Assembly (NCBI RefSeq): GCF_950295315.1
Contig: NC_080175.1
Span: 86,717,581 to 86,781,580 of the forward strand
Length of the DNA: 64,000 nucleotides
DNA from: Erinaceus europaeus
Lineage: Eukaryota > Chordata > Mammalia > Eulipotyphla > Erinaceidae
Direction of reading: 5' to 3'
Positions 10,776 to 22,152 of this stretch are shown here, one piece after another. Both the position numbers and the translations under genes were made by a program. The number at the start of each line of letters is the position of its first letter. The stretch's first letter is position 1. The notes beneath the pieces are model-generated. The model did not search any database and was not told the origin of the DNA. It saw only the letters and a list, made by a program, of their open reading frames with translations.

Positions 10776-11043
10776 CCTAAAAATGTCTCTCCTGGGATTT
10801 CTTAAACCTAGTACTGTCAGCTATGCTTAGGATCAAATTTTGCCATGCTATGTAATGGTCAAAAGACGAGCCAGAGATTTAGCTTAAAGGCATCCTGAGC
10901 AGCTCTTTACCCCTTTAGATGAGAAAATTCTTTTTACCTGAGTCTCAGGAGAAAAGAATTTTAAAAAGTTGAGAAAAATTATCCAATATTCATCTTTAAA
11001 AGTAGTTGACTAAGAAAATGCCCAAGGAGCTAAACATAAACAT
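10776..11043. other. unique DNA
   Basis: No gene or repeat recognised. Confidence 0.45.
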
Positions 11044-11238
11044 TTATCTATATTTTTTATTTGTCATGAAATAAAAATAGAAAGTGAGAAAGACGTAAAG
11101 TGGAAATGGGAGAAAGAGTGAACCAGACTACAACTCATTGCTGGCATAAAATGGTGGTGGGGTTGAACTTGCAGTGTCTGGGGCCTCAGGCATATGAATT
11201 TGTGCTGTAGTATGCACAGCTATCTCTCTGGTCCTGAA
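11044..11238 (-). mobile_element. old SINE, type B-like, antisense
   Basis: Reversed head gcacagctatctctctggtc and ggggcctcaggcatatgaat correspond to the 'gcctgaggctctgaggtc' region of type B read backwards, with the purine block to the left. Highly diverged. Confidence 0.6.
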
Positions 11239-11950
11239 AACTGGCATCTTAAATGAGACTTTCTGAACCAAAAGTCTTATAATCAGAAGCACAAAAAATT
11301 GCAATCATAAGAACTACAGATACATGTATAGCATAAAAATCAATCTCTTTGTACATACTTAGAGAAATAAAGTACTATAAGTATGAGGAAACAAAAAGAC
11401 AATGAAAAAGGCCTAGATTTGCAAAAGATAATGAGTGTAATGCATATGTGTGTTAAATATGTTACTCTATGTACAGAAGATTTTAAATATATGCATGCAT
11501 CTCTATGTATGTGTGTATTATGCATATTTGTATAACTTACAGTTGGAGATACATTCTAAACAATGCATCAATGTGCCAGTTAGCCATATCATAGAGGTTA
11601 GAAAACTATAAATTAATTGTCATGATTAATTAGCTTTAGATCTCAAAAATGTTCATTCCAACAAATCAATTTCACTTACAACTCAAGCTAGTGGCATATA
11701 ATATGACCTTATTAGATAAAGAGAAAAATAAAAAGAATGTTTCAGGAGTGATGAAATTACACACACGTGAAGTCCCCAGCAAAGACATGGCAGCAATTAA
11801 AGAACAAAATGAACAAGCAACCTATAAATTCATAAAGAAACAGAAGTAGGGTCAAGACAAATTACCCATAATGAACAATATCATGCCATAATAAATATAT
11901 AAAATGAACTAGCTCTCTGATGCTTTTAAATAGAATATAAGAATAAAAGT
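11239..11950. other. unique AT-rich DNA
   Basis: Nothing recognised. The frames at 11340-11525 and 11649-11849 have no domains and are AT-driven. Confidence 0.45.
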
Positions 11951-11953
11951 AAA

Positions 11954-12055
11954 GGGCTAGGGAGACAGCCTAATGGTTATGCAAAAGACTTGCATGCCTG
12001 AGGCTCTGAGGTCCCAGGTTCAATCCTCAGCATCTCTATAAACTGGCTCCTACTG
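11954..12055 (+). mobile_element. SINE type B
   Basis: Clear type B head gggctagggagacagcctaa, then ggttatgcaaaagacttgc, atgcctgaggctctgaggtc and ccaggttcaatcctcagc. The 3' part fades into unique sequence. Confidence 0.85.
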
Positions 12056-12552
12056 AGGAGTCAATTGTCACTCTCAATTTTATCTTTTTATCTTTTACCT
12101 GTGGTTAAGAATTTCTCCTTTCCTTTGGCTTAGTAAAATTACTATGTTTGACTTAGGTATATATATTTTTTCTCTGCAATTATCTAACTTCAGCTATTTT
12201 TAATAATTCTTACTTATACTATCTTCAAATTTTGTGTCTGTCATTTTCCCTTTATCTCTTCTAAGACTCCAATTATAATAGCCCTTTTATTATACTCTCA
12301 GTGTCTTTTGGACACTTTTATAAAATTGTTCTTTCCATCTCTTATTTTTTCATGCTCAATTTCTCTCTGCCCTATATTGTCACTCTATTATTTTCTCGAT
12401 TCTGATAATATATTATTCTTCAATTGTTTATTTAATTTCTGTTATTTTTTTATTTTATGCCTTCATATTTCTTTTGACTATTTTTCCAGGATCAAAATGT
12501 TTGCAAAAGTTCCAAAACTCTTCTTGCATTTTCTTAATATATTGAATTTAGG
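12056..12552. other. unique T-rich DNA
   Basis: No repeat or gene recognised. An 82-codon frame at 12308-12556 is rich in F, L and S because of T-richness. Confidence 0.45.
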
Positions 12553-12700
12553 GTGAGGGTAGACAGCATAATGGTTACTCAGAGAGACTCTGATGCCGAG
12601 GACTCCAGTGTCTCAGGTTCAGTCCCCTGTACCACCATAAAGTAGAACTAAGCACTGCTCTGGTAAAAAAAAAATAATAATAATTTAAAAATTAAAAAAA
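12553..12700 (+). mobile_element. SINE type B
   Basis: gggtagacagcataatggtt, tgtctcaggttcagtcccct and gctctggtaaaaaaaaaa in the type B order, with an A-rich tail including (AAT)n. Confidence 0.85.
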
Positions 12701-12762
12701 ACACAAGAATGATAACATAATGAACCTTGTTGTTTTATTGTTTAACCTATTGTCATATTTTT

Positions 12763-13043
12763 TCTTTTTTTTTAATTTATTTTCCCTTTTGTTGCCCTTG
12801 TTGCCTTTTTTATTGTTATTATTGTTGTTGTTATTGATGTTATCATTGTTAGGACAGAGAGAAATGGAGAGAGGAGGAGAAGACAGAGAAGGGGAGAGAA
12901 AGATAGACACCTGCAGACCTGCTTCACCGCTTGTGAAGTGACTCCCCTGTAAGTGGGGAGCCAGGGGCTGGAACCGGGATCCTTATGCAGGTCCATGTGC
13001 TTTGTGCCACATGTGCTTAATCCGCTGGGCTACCCCCGACTCC
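12763..13043 (-). mobile_element. SINE type A, antisense
   Basis: Nearly full length, from tttattttcccttttgttgc to the head ggctacccccgactcccc. Close to consensus. Confidence 0.9.
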
Positions 13044-13381
13044 CCATACTTTTGCTATATACAGTTCCTATGACTGTTTACATTATTAAGGCATTTTTCT
13101 AGCTACAGACATCTGGAGAGTTCTGAAAGAATTTCAATCTTCACATTGCATTTATATTTTCTCTTGTCAGACAGCTAATACCAATAGCAATCAGAAATAA
13201 AATTAACCTCACTTAGTTCTGAGATAGTCTGAAGTCATGTTTCCCTGCTAGAATGTGCTTATCTGCAGTGAACCTGTATATCTAAGGTCTTGCCCTTCGC
13301 TTTTCCTTCACAATCCTTCTTTGGGTGTATCACTGCTCCCACTCTTTGGCAGGTGCTAATCTCCAGTTCTTGCCCTCTTAA
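13044..13381. other. unique DNA
   Basis: No gene or repeat recognised. Confidence 0.4.
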
Positions 13382-14484
13382 CCTTGTCTAAATTTTCTTT
13401 CTTTTTAAAAAAATTTTTATCTATAAAAAGGAAACATTGACAAAAAAAAAAAACATAGGATAAGAAGGGTACAACTTCACACACTTCTTACCAGCAGAGC
13501 TTTGTATCCCAGCCCCTCCCCTGATAGCTTTCCTGTTCTTTATCCCTCTGGGAGTATGGAGCCAGGGTCATTATGAGGCGCAGAAGGTGGAAGGTCTGGC
13601 TTCTGGAATTGTTTCACACTGAACATGTGTGTTGACAGGCCGATCCATACTCCCAGACTGTCTCCCTCTTTCTCTAGTTGAATGGGGCTCTGGGGAAGTG
13701 GGGCCCCAGGACACATTGGTGGGGTCCTCTGCCCAGGGAAATCTGGTTGGCATCATGGTAGCATCTGGAACCTGGTGGCTGAAAAAAAAAGTCAACATAT
13801 AAAACCAAACAAATTGTTGACTAATCATGAAGCTAAAAGCTGGAATGGTTCAGATGAAGAGTTGGGGTGAGGGTTGGCTCTCCATTTTGTAGATAGTAGG
13901 CCTATTTTAGTTATATTCCAAAGAGCCCATGACTATGCCAGTTGTTTTTTTCTGTTTTTTTGAGCCTGACATCTGCTATGCAGGTGGATCCAGGTAATTG
14001 TCTGGGGAGATGATGTCATGGCTGGAAAAATGACTAGAAAGCTGGATCAGGGAAGAGGATAGCTTCCAAATTTGGGAAAGTATATAATTTTTATTATTGA
14101 CTGTAAACCCCATCGAATTGATGTGATCTGGGGTCCACATTCATCTTAGCAGCCTATGTAGACGTGAGCTCACATTCTGTGGTCATGAGTCAAAAGTTCC
14201 AAGCTGCTCTAATATCAGGACCCATCTTCCTCAGGTGTAGCATAGAGTATGTCGTCCAACCTCCCTTCAGAAGATGGAACATTCTCTGCCATTGTTGATC
14301 CAAGTTAAGGGCAAGGTCCTATGGGGGCCCACAAAGGAGTCTATTGTGTTGTTCCTGATAGAGATGACCAGTAACAGTGTAGAGAGGGATTTATTTGAGG
14401 TCTAGGCCCATCATGTTTTTTCAGGAATCTCAGGACTCCCTGACTAGGGCCCCAGCTGATGGGGTAGCCTTGTCTAAATTTTCT
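13382..14484 (-). mobile_element. EC retroposon copy 1, antisense, 5'-truncated, with 17-bp duplication
   Basis: A polyadenylated chimeric retroposon family recurring in this window (called EC). This copy is antisense: an A/T-rich tail lies at 13399-13460, the shared 3' block to about 13790, and the middle module to 14467. The 17-bp string ccttgtctaaattttct flanks it perfectly at 13382-13398 and 14468-14484, the signature of L1-type target-primed reverse transcription. The 5' end is truncated inside the middle module at the ccagctgatgggg landmark. No credible protein is encoded; the 85-codon frame is incidental. Confidence 0.85.
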
Positions 14485-15819
14485 CCCAAATTCTAACTCA
14501 TGTAAGAAAAACAATAAAACAAAAGTTTAACTTCAAAAGTTTTAATTTCCACTCAGATCTTCACTGTAACTTATTATCTAGATAACTGGATATCTTACAA
14601 CATACATAGTCAATATGTATTTTCCAGTTTTTCTATCTGTTCTCATTTTGTGGTTTAATTCATTACACCTAACTTTTGGTTAGAAAAAAAGCAATTGTGA
14701 AGACATTTGGGGGATCTGTAAATCAGACACTGTTAATAACATTTTACTACAATTGACATATGTTTTCTCTATTTTGAACTTATAAATAATTATAGGATGT
14801 GTTTCCCTTATTCTTGTCATGTTTATTTTAGTTGCTACATGGTCATCCAAATAATATAATTGCTAATATAAATAGATAACACAGCTGAACTATGGCCAAG
14901 TCCTGTTCACTTAAGCCATTGACATTGCTGCCCAGGTCCACTGACTGGTTTCAAGAACAAAACTGTACTCAAACATCTTCTGCTGACCTCTTCATTTTCT
15001 TAAAAACCAATTTACTTGCAGATAGGGACAGAAAGGCAGGGTGTGCATACTGGTGAGAATTATGAAACAAAGATTAATGAACGGTGCTTGTCAAAGATTT
15101 GCTGAAGTCAAGCATTTTGCACAGGCTGCCTGATACAGCAGCCATGCATTCATTCAGTCTGTAGAGTTTAGGACATAAATGGAATCAAGCCAGATGAGTG
15201 CGTTAAGAAAATGTGAGTGTTTGAATGGTAGCGATGTATTCCACATACTTCACCTTAATAAAGCCTGGCAAGTCATCCTTCTTCAACCTCATTTTTCCCT
15301 CTGTCAGAGGAATGTTGGTAACACTTCTAAGAGATAAAGGGGTAGGGATGGTGTGCAAAATAACTCAGTCTTTAATTGACTCTGAACTTTCTCTTTGACT
15401 TTCCAAGCATGATTAAGAGAAGTTAATCTGTCTAAAGAACTATCTAAAGGGAAATTTAAAATGTTAAGCAGTTCCTACAATTCACTGTACCAGTAGAATA
15501 AACCAGTGTCTGTTGAGTCCTAAAGAATTCTTCTGATAACAATGGAAAACAAGATTTCTTAATTTTACATATATTTTATTTTACAGATATGAAGTAGACT
15601 ATGTCATTATCAGCTTCTAGTTAAAATATAATTGGCTTGGCTACAATATAGTCCTCATATTAATAATCAATTACTATTCAAATAATCAAACTTCTAGACT
15701 AGTGATCCATCCTGTGATATTATTTTCTTTTATTGATCAGAATAAGCAGGGGGGTTGACAAAAAAAGCTCACCTGGAAAAGTGTATTTTTTCTCACATAC
15801 ATTACCCAGATCAAGGCCC
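14485..15819. other. unique AT-rich DNA
   Basis: About 1.3 kb without recognised genes or repeats. Complexity is normal, so conserved non-coding elements are possible but cannot be shown from one sequence. Confidence 0.45.
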
Positions 15820-16010
15820 AGAGCTGTGGAGAGAGCATAATGGTTATGCAAATAACTTTAATGCCTGGAGCTCTGAGTTGCCAGCTCCAATGCTACCTCC
15901 ATGAGAAACAGAGCTGATAAGTGCTCTGGTCTGTTGCGCTTTCTTTCCCTCTGTGCAGTTCTCTCTCTTTCTCTAAAAGAAAATAAAATGTTTTTTCTAA
16001 GTAAAAATAT
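15820..16010 (+). mobile_element. SINE type B
   Basis: gagagcataatggttatgca, atgcctggagctctgag, caatgctacctccatgag and aagtgctctggtctg in order, then a CT-rich tail. Confidence 0.8.
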
Positions 16011-16138
16011 ATTTTTTAAAAAGCCTGGTACCCACACATACTATGAAAGGTTCAATACTGGGGTGTCTTTTCTTCTGTCTTTCTCCATTTAACTGAAAAG
16101 TCAGTCCTCAGTGGTGAAGCCTTGATGATGGTGATGCA

Positions 16139-16166
16139 AAAAAACAAAACAAAACAAAACAAAACA
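16139..16166. repeat. (AAAAC)n microsatellite
   Basis: Four to five tandem AAAAC units after an A-run. Confidence 0.9.
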
Positions 16167-16184
16167 TGGGGTTTCAAGACCTGA

Positions 16185-16430
16185 TCTCAATTTACAGGGA
16201 AGACACTTCACTAGCTGTGAAGTAGTGCTGCTGATAACTCTCTGCTTTTCCCTTCTCTCCCCCTGCCTCTCCCTCTCCCTCTCTTTTCTCTCACCCTCCC
16301 CCCTCCCCTTAGCCTCTGTTTCTCTCCACCCTTCCTTCTCAAATTAGCTACTGGGAGCAGTGGATTATTCATATAAGCGCAGAGCCCCAGCTATACGCCT
16401 GGTGGTAATAAATAATAATAATAGTAGTGC
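16185..16430 (+). mobile_element. SINE type A, long form, head missing
   Basis: Contains agggaagacacttcactagc, gtgaagtagtgctgctg, a long pyrimidine tract, then the 3' extension (actgggagcagtggattatt and agagccccagctatacgcc) and an (AAT)n tail. Confidence 0.75.
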
Positions 16431-16689
16431 TAAGTAATCAAATATTTCTTCATTGAGACAAACTTATTCTTCTATAGGATTTCTTTCATAAAGTTAATAA
16501 ATAAATCTTTAAAGAAGAATGATCTTGGCAGCAAAAATTAGATAGTCTCCAAATAACTTAGATTAGCCTATGCTCTCATTTCAGCTTTATAAATGCCTTG
16601 ACCAGAGTATCATAATGACTTCTTCAATTTATTAACTTTATACATCACATATGTTTTATTTTATAGATTTCTTTATTTTCATAAAAGAA

Positions 16690-16778
16690 CTGAGCATTAT
16701 TTAGCTCTAAAATTTGGTGGTACCAGGCATTGAACCCGTGACCTCTGGACTCTTAGGGTCTCAGGCATACAGGTCTTA
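16690..16778 (-). mobile_element. SINE type B fragment, antisense
   Basis: Reversed landmarks ggtaccaggcattgaacccg and agggtctcaggcatacagg. Confidence 0.7.
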
Positions 16779-16781
16779 TGT

Positions 16782-17585
16782 TGGGCTGTGCAGTAGTGTA
16801 CCTGGTTAAGTGTACATGTTACTATGCATAAGGACCTGGGTTCAAAATCCTGCTCCCTTGTCTATATCTAGGTATAGACAAGGTTCTGTGAGAGAGAGCA
16901 TATGTTCACACGTATCCATAAACTAGTGCAAAATATATACCTGAAAGCAGAAGTACACTAGAGTTTGCAGTGAGTACCCCCCTAACACTTCCTCTCCACT
17001 ATTCCAACCTTTGGGTCCATGATTGCTCAACAATTTGTTTGGCTTTGTATGTTAACTCTCTTTTCAGCCACCAGGTTCCAGATGCCACCAGGATGCTGGC
17101 CAGGCTTCCCTGGATTGAAGACCCCACCAATGTGTCCTGGAGCTCTGCTTCCCCAGAGACACACCCTACTAGGGAAAGAGAGAGGCAGACTGGGAGTATG
17201 GACCGACCAGTCAACGCCCATGTGCAGCGGGGAAGCAATTACAGAAGCCAGACCTTCTACCTTCTGCAACCCACAATGACCCTGGGTCCATGCTCCCAGA
17301 GGGCTAGAGAATGGGAAAGCTATCAGGGGAGGGGATGGGATACGGAGATTGGGTGGTGGGAATTGTGTGGAGTTGTACCCCTCTTACCCTATGGTTTTGT
17401 TAATTTATCCTTTCTTAAATAAAAAATAAATAAAAAAAAATCCTGCTCTCCACCTGTACGGGAGAAACTTCATGAATTGTGAAGCAAGTACTGCAGATCT
17501 CTCTCTCTCTCTCTTCTCCTTTGTCTTCCTCTTTTCCTTTCAATTTTTCTCTGTTCTATCAAAAAGAAAAAAAATGGGGGGAGTC
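16782..17585 (+). mobile_element. SINE type A split by a later EC insertion
   Basis: The SINE head and A-box (gggctgtgcagtagtgtacc) run to 16855 and resume at 17441 with tcctgctctccacctgtacg and the pyrimidine-rich end. The string aaaatcctgctc is duplicated at 16844-16855 and 17437-17448 around the inserted element. Confidence 0.85.
16856..17436 (+). mobile_element. EC retroposon copy 2 with alternative 5' part
   Basis: 5' part (gagagagcatatgttcacac, then gcaaaatatatacctg) differs from copies 1 and 9 but matches copy 3. It is followed by the shared 3' block that begins after gttaactctcttttcag and ends in aataaaaaataaataaaaaa. The 5' edge folds into an 11-base perfect hairpin (16856-16866 with 16873-16883, 6-base loop). 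Inserted in a SINE with a 12-bp duplication. The 150-codon frame across it mirrors frames in other copies only because the DNA is repeated; there is no recognisable domain. Confidence 0.85.
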
Positions 17586-17697
17586 GTATGAGTAGTGCCA
17601 TATTTTGTATATCATTTTTTACACTAGATGACAGATTGTACAAATCTGAGTGGCATTCTATGTTTACCATATACATTTAAGTAAACATGTCTAAATA

Positions 17698-17880
17698 TAG
17701 CTCACCAGCTAGGTGAACTGCAGTGCCATGTGTGTAACCCTGGTTCCATCCCTGAGAGCATATAGGAGGCGTTATATCAACATAGGAAGCTGAAATGGTA
17801 TATTTTTCATCCCTGTTTCTTTATCTGAATGAAAATAAGGTGACCTAGAGAGGCATAATTGTGTATGCATGAGACCCTAC
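17698..17880 (+). mobile_element. degenerate SINE type B-like fragments
   Basis: ctcaccagctaggtgaactg, ccctggttccatccctgag and, a little further, agagaggcataattgtgtat with gcatgagaccctac resemble diverged type B heads. Tentative. Confidence 0.45.
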
Positions 17881-17894
17881 TAGCACCAATACTG

Positions 17895-17924
17895 GAAAGG
17901 GAGGGAGGGAGGGAGGGAGGGAGG

Positions 17925-17967
<43 letters not shown>

Positions 17968-18062
17968 AGGAGGAAGAGGAGGAGGAGGAGGAGAAGAAGG
18001 AGAAAAAGAAGAAAAAGAAGAAGAAGAAGGTGGTGGCAGAGGAGAAGGAAGAGGAGGAGGAA
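17895..18062. repeat. 168-base polypurine tract
   Basis: Plus strand is almost all A and G: (GGGA)n, then (GA)n, then GAGGAG- and AAGAAG-type repeats. It opens frames on both strands (RE/E/K-rich or S/L/P-rich), which explains the low-complexity frames here. Long mirror-like purine tracts can form triplexes. Confidence 0.9.
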
Positions 18063-18085
18063 ACAAATTACAAATATATTACAAA

Positions 18086-18240
18086 TATGAGGGTTATACA
18101 AGTCTCTCCAGGCTGAGGCTCTGAGGTCTCAGGGTCAGTCCCAGCACCGCCATCAGCCAGAGCTGAGAAGTGTTCTGCTATCTCTTAATGTATCTTTCTT
18201 TCTGCACTTTTTCACTACAATAAACAAACTATTTTTTAAA
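18086..18240 (+). mobile_element. SINE type B
   Basis: ccaggctgaggctctgaggt, tcagtcccagcaccgccat, cagccagagctgagaagtg and an A/T-rich tail follow the type B order. Confidence 0.8.
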
Positions 18241-19182
18241 AAGAATACAACCCTACCTTTTGCAAAATAATTCTAATCTACAACTTTCTCTACTCCTTAC
18301 ATTATAGGCCATGAAACTTTTGACCATAGTCTAAATTTATTATGTTCATAAGCATATAGCTTTGTATAGATTATAAAGTGATTTATTTTTGTGGACTCAA
18401 GTCCAACTATCATTTAAAGATCTAGGTCAAATATCATGCCAAGGAGGTACAATTTGTTCTATTTTTCCCTTTTTAGCATGATAAAGATATCAAAATAAAA
18501 CCATCTTTCTATTGTTTATAGTTTATTGGACTCTAGTTCCTCTGTTTTACTATAAAATGTAAAATAAATTCAAAGTCCCTTTTTAACTTTTTTCTTTATT
18601 GATCAGTATAGTATTCATTATAAATAATCAGTAACAGTTATTTGCCAATCAAACAAATATCCCTGTTGAAAATGATGGACTAATGTAATTCAACTTTTAT
18701 AAATTATAGATTTTATATTAACTCTGTTTTAAGTAATCAAACTTATTTCTATGTTCTAGCAATAAGTCAAGAGGAAAGAAGTAGATTTTGTGGATACAAT
18801 TCATTCGGTCATTTAATTTCTCAACTATGGATGGGTTTTTCTTCCTGAAGTAAAATATTCCCTTCTCTCCCACAAATTGTGATTTGTGCCTTCTTAGTAT
18901 GCCAAAACAAGCCCAAGGCTTAAAAATATGTCCTCTATTTTCACCCTTGGAGACAATAATTGAAGAAATGAATGGTAGTGTTGTGTGAAAATTGCCACAA
19001 AATGTCAAAGTTAACTCATGAATTGGTAAAATAGCAGGGATTTCAAGATTTTTTTTTTCTAAGAAGACCTTTAAGCTCTAGAAACTTTAATAATTAGAAA
19101 CTTTTTATAGATTAAGCCTTTTATTTTAGAATGCACTTGAACACAGACTTCTTTGTGTTGAGGACAATGAAATAAAGGTATT
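18241..19182. other. unique AT-rich DNA
   Basis: No gene or repeat recognised. The 96-codon minus-strand frame at 18718-19008 has no domain I know. Confidence 0.45.
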
Positions 19183-19455
19183 TAAGCCTGGTACAAGGGA
19201 AGGCTGTCCACTTTCATAGTCTTGGAAGTTCTAAGCAAAGCAATTAGGCAAAGGAAACTAATTAAAGGCATACGGAATAGACTAGAAGAAATAAAACAGC
19301 AACTATTTAAAGATACTGTGTTAGCATACATGGAAAATTTATATGAATGCAGTAGAAAAATCCTGAAAATTATTAAGCAGTGGAGTATGGTGGCAGATCA
19401 GAAACCTAATATACAAAATCCAGTGGCATTACTCATTGTTTTCTTATTTCCAAGT
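19183..19455 (+). mobile_element. L1 ORF2 fragment (reverse-transcriptase palm)
   Basis: The 84-codon frame at 19222-19476 reads EVLSKAIRQRKLIKGIRNR, then EIKQQLFKDTVLAYMENLY and IQNPVALLI. This matches the L1 ORF2 stretch around the catalytic motif, where LFADDM would be expected. Here it is LFKDTV, so the catalytic acidic pair is lost. Both ends are truncated; it is an old dead L1. Confidence 0.85.
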
Positions 19456-20470
19456 GGTTGTAAATGTCTAAAATAACCTCTAGGTCTCCAATGACACATG
19501 AGGCTGAGAGGAGGGTTTCTTATTACTGCTTCCATTATGTCTCTGTGGAGTCTAGCCATGTTGAGAGGGACATGAATGTCATGTTACACCTCACTGTCAT
19601 TGTGGGAAGAAGGAGCACTCATTACTCTTAGGCGGGAGTAAAAGACTAGTTTCTCCACAAGTAAAATTATTTTCCATGAAGCCTTGACTCAAGAGGAAGG
19701 GAACCTCATTCTCATAGGGTGAGAGCAGAGTCTAATAAGCTTCCAGCAGGTTTCTGTACACATAAATCTGATGAGATATTTGGATAAAATAGAGGATATA
19801 GTTATACAATTGTTTTGTTAGGCTGTCTTTATTTGTAATTCTCTCATTAAAGAGGGATATATATATTTTTCGTTGGCATGTGTTGCTTGATCATTTCTTG
19901 ATCACAGCATCTGTGGAAAGTGGGGCAAAGAGGTAGAGATATAACTAAAGGATAGAGGACAGGAATTGCATCAATTTCAGTCTCCAGAACCTCTTGACAG
20001 AGGTAAACAATGATTTGATCAACTTATATCCCTATCTCATATGGATCAATGAATAAATAACAACATCTGAAAGAAGAAGAATCTCATATGTAACTCCTTG
20101 AGTTTAAGCCTCTGTTTAGGACTTTTTTTTTTTTTTAAAATTTCAGAACCTTAAGATTTACTTTATATATTGTATGCAGAACTGTTTGTCTTGTCTAGTT
20201 CAACAGTTAAAATGACCACATCTGCAAAATTTAAATAAGTCAATGAGATGACTTGTATTAAAGGTCTATAAGAGTGACTATTATGTTAAGAGATTTAATA
20301 ACTGTTAGTATCATGCACTGACATATACATACATGTTTGGAAAATTAAAGGGTGGTTACATTAAAGAATAATTAATTTTCCTCATCTTCATTGATGATAT
20401 TATATTTATTAAATGCACACATTAGTTATTTTATATCTGTAATATATTTTCCTAGTTGTGAAGTGCTTTC
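19456..20470. other. unique DNA
   Basis: No gene or repeat recognised over about 1 kb, apart from a T-run at 20122-20136. Confidence 0.45.
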
Positions 20471-20479
20471 TTTTTTCAT

Positions 20480-20785
20480 TTTTAAAAATATTTTTATTTA
20501 TTTACTTTCCCTTTTGTTGCCCTTATTGTTTTTTTATTGTTGTAGCAGTTATTATTGTTGTTGTCATTATTAGATAGGACAGAGAGAAATAGAAAGAGGA
20601 GGGGAAGACAGAGAGAGGGATAGAAAGATAAACACCTGCAGACCTGTTTCACCGCCTGTGAAGTGACTCCCCTGCAGGTGGGGAGCTGGGGGCTCAAACT
20701 CAGATCCTTACTCTGGTCCTCACACTGGTCTTTGTGCTTTAGTGTGCCACGTGCTCTTAACCCACTGTGCTACAGCCCAACTCCC
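20480..20785 (-). mobile_element. SINE type A, antisense
   Basis: From tttatttactttcccttttg to gctacagcccaactccc. It carries an internal repeat of the tggtcctcacactggtctttg segment. Flanked by similar T-rich strings that may be the target duplication (tcttttttc on both sides). Confidence 0.85.
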
Positions 20786-21080
20786 TCTTTTTTCCTTTTT
20801 CTTTTTAGAATATAGTCTGTTGAGTTAGAGACTGTACAGTGCTTGTGTGGATTTAATTATTTTGAAATCTTCAGTCCAAGCTCCAAATTTTTATTCCTTA
20901 ACCATAATTACTGAAAAAGAATTGCATTAATTGGTCTTATTGCTTTCTTATTTGTGTTCGACATTTAAATAGATTCTGTGGATGAAATAATGTAATAAGC
21001 AGAAATAGAGAGAAAGTGATAAGAGCATAAAAAGATCAAATGAAAGAAGTTTTTTCTACCACTCATCAAATTGAAGCCTT
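20786..21080. other. unique DNA
   Basis: No feature recognised. Confidence 0.4.
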
Positions 21081-22152
21081 AAGAAGTCTATAACTAATTG
21101 ATATGCAGAATCTCTCAAAAGCCTAGACCAAGTAGATCAGAAGCAACCAATAGCACAGCTATATACAAGATACTGGGTACTGTACAACAAACCATAACAA
21201 AAGGACAATTACCAAATATGCGATGATAACATTAACTATCGATTGTCTTTTTGAACCCGAAGACAGCAAGAACCTCACATCTCCACTATAGAGCCTCTAC
21301 TTCCCCCAGTCCTGGAACCCTTGGATAGGGCCCACTTTCCCATATGCCTCTCCCAATCCATATCAAATAATATTGCCTCTGCCTATCACAACCTAATCAA
21401 CACAATGATTGCCACCTCAACATGCTTCACCTCAGACTGTGTCCAGAGACTTCACGTGTGGAATGACAACCCTTCAGCTTCATTACTCGGGTGAGACCTT
21501 CCTTTCATAGTATACTCTAATTCCATCTCAGGTGGTTCACTTTCTAACAAAGTCCCAAAACCTAGATATACACCAGTTTCTGTGAGAGAGAGCATATGTT
21601 CACACATATCCATAAACTCGTGCAAAATATATACCTGAAAGCAGAAGTACACTAGAGTTTGCAGTGAGTACCCCCCCCCTAACACTTCCTCTCCACTATT
21701 CCAACCTTTGGGTCCATGATTGCTCAACAATTTGTTTGGCTTCGTATGTTAAATCTCTTTTCAGTCACCAGGTTCCAGATGTCATCAGGATGCCGGCCAG
21801 GCTTCCCTGGATTGAAGACCCCACCAATGTGTCCTGGAGCTCTGCTTCCCCAGAGACCCACCCTACTAGGGAAAGAGAGAGGCAGACTGGGAGTATGGAC
21901 CGACCCATGTGCAGTCAACGCCCATGTGCAGTGGGGAAGCAATTACAGAAGCCAGACCTTCTACCTTCCACAACCCACAATGACCCTGAGTCCATGCTCT
22001 CAGAGGGATAGAAAATGGGAAAGCTATCAGGGGAGGGGGTGGGAAATGGAGATTGGGTGGTGGGAATTGTGTGGAATTGTACCCCTCCTACCCTATGGTT
22101 TTGTTAATTAATACTTTCTTAAATAAAAAATAAAAAAAAGAATTCTATAACT
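21081..22152 (+). mobile_element. EC retroposon copy 3, with duplication
   Basis: Bounded by aagaagtctataact (21081-21095) and aagaattctataact (22138-22152), 14 of 15 bases identical. The 1,042-base element has a long 5' part without counterpart elsewhere in the window (21096-21580), then the gagagagcatatgttcacac part shared with copy 2, then the common 3' block after aaatctcttttcag and an A-rich tail. The 115- and 131-codon frames mirror those of copies 2 and 9 but have no recognisable domain and differ in frame, so I do not call a gene. Confidence 0.85.

Noticed and set aside
10645..10830. 61-codon F/S-rich frame
   Set aside because: Translation of the (CTTTT)n microsatellite.
16970..17422. 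150-codon open frame, with related frames at 21664-22111 and 57330-57626, as a possible conserved protein family
   Set aside because: The frames coincide with the shared 3' block of the EC retroposon. They use different frames and strands between copies, end in the repeat tail and have no recognisable domain. Similarity is due to DNA repetition.
17845..18116. Acidic, E/K-rich protein and proline/serine-rich antisense proteins
   Set aside because: Translation of a polypurine microsatellite in several frames.
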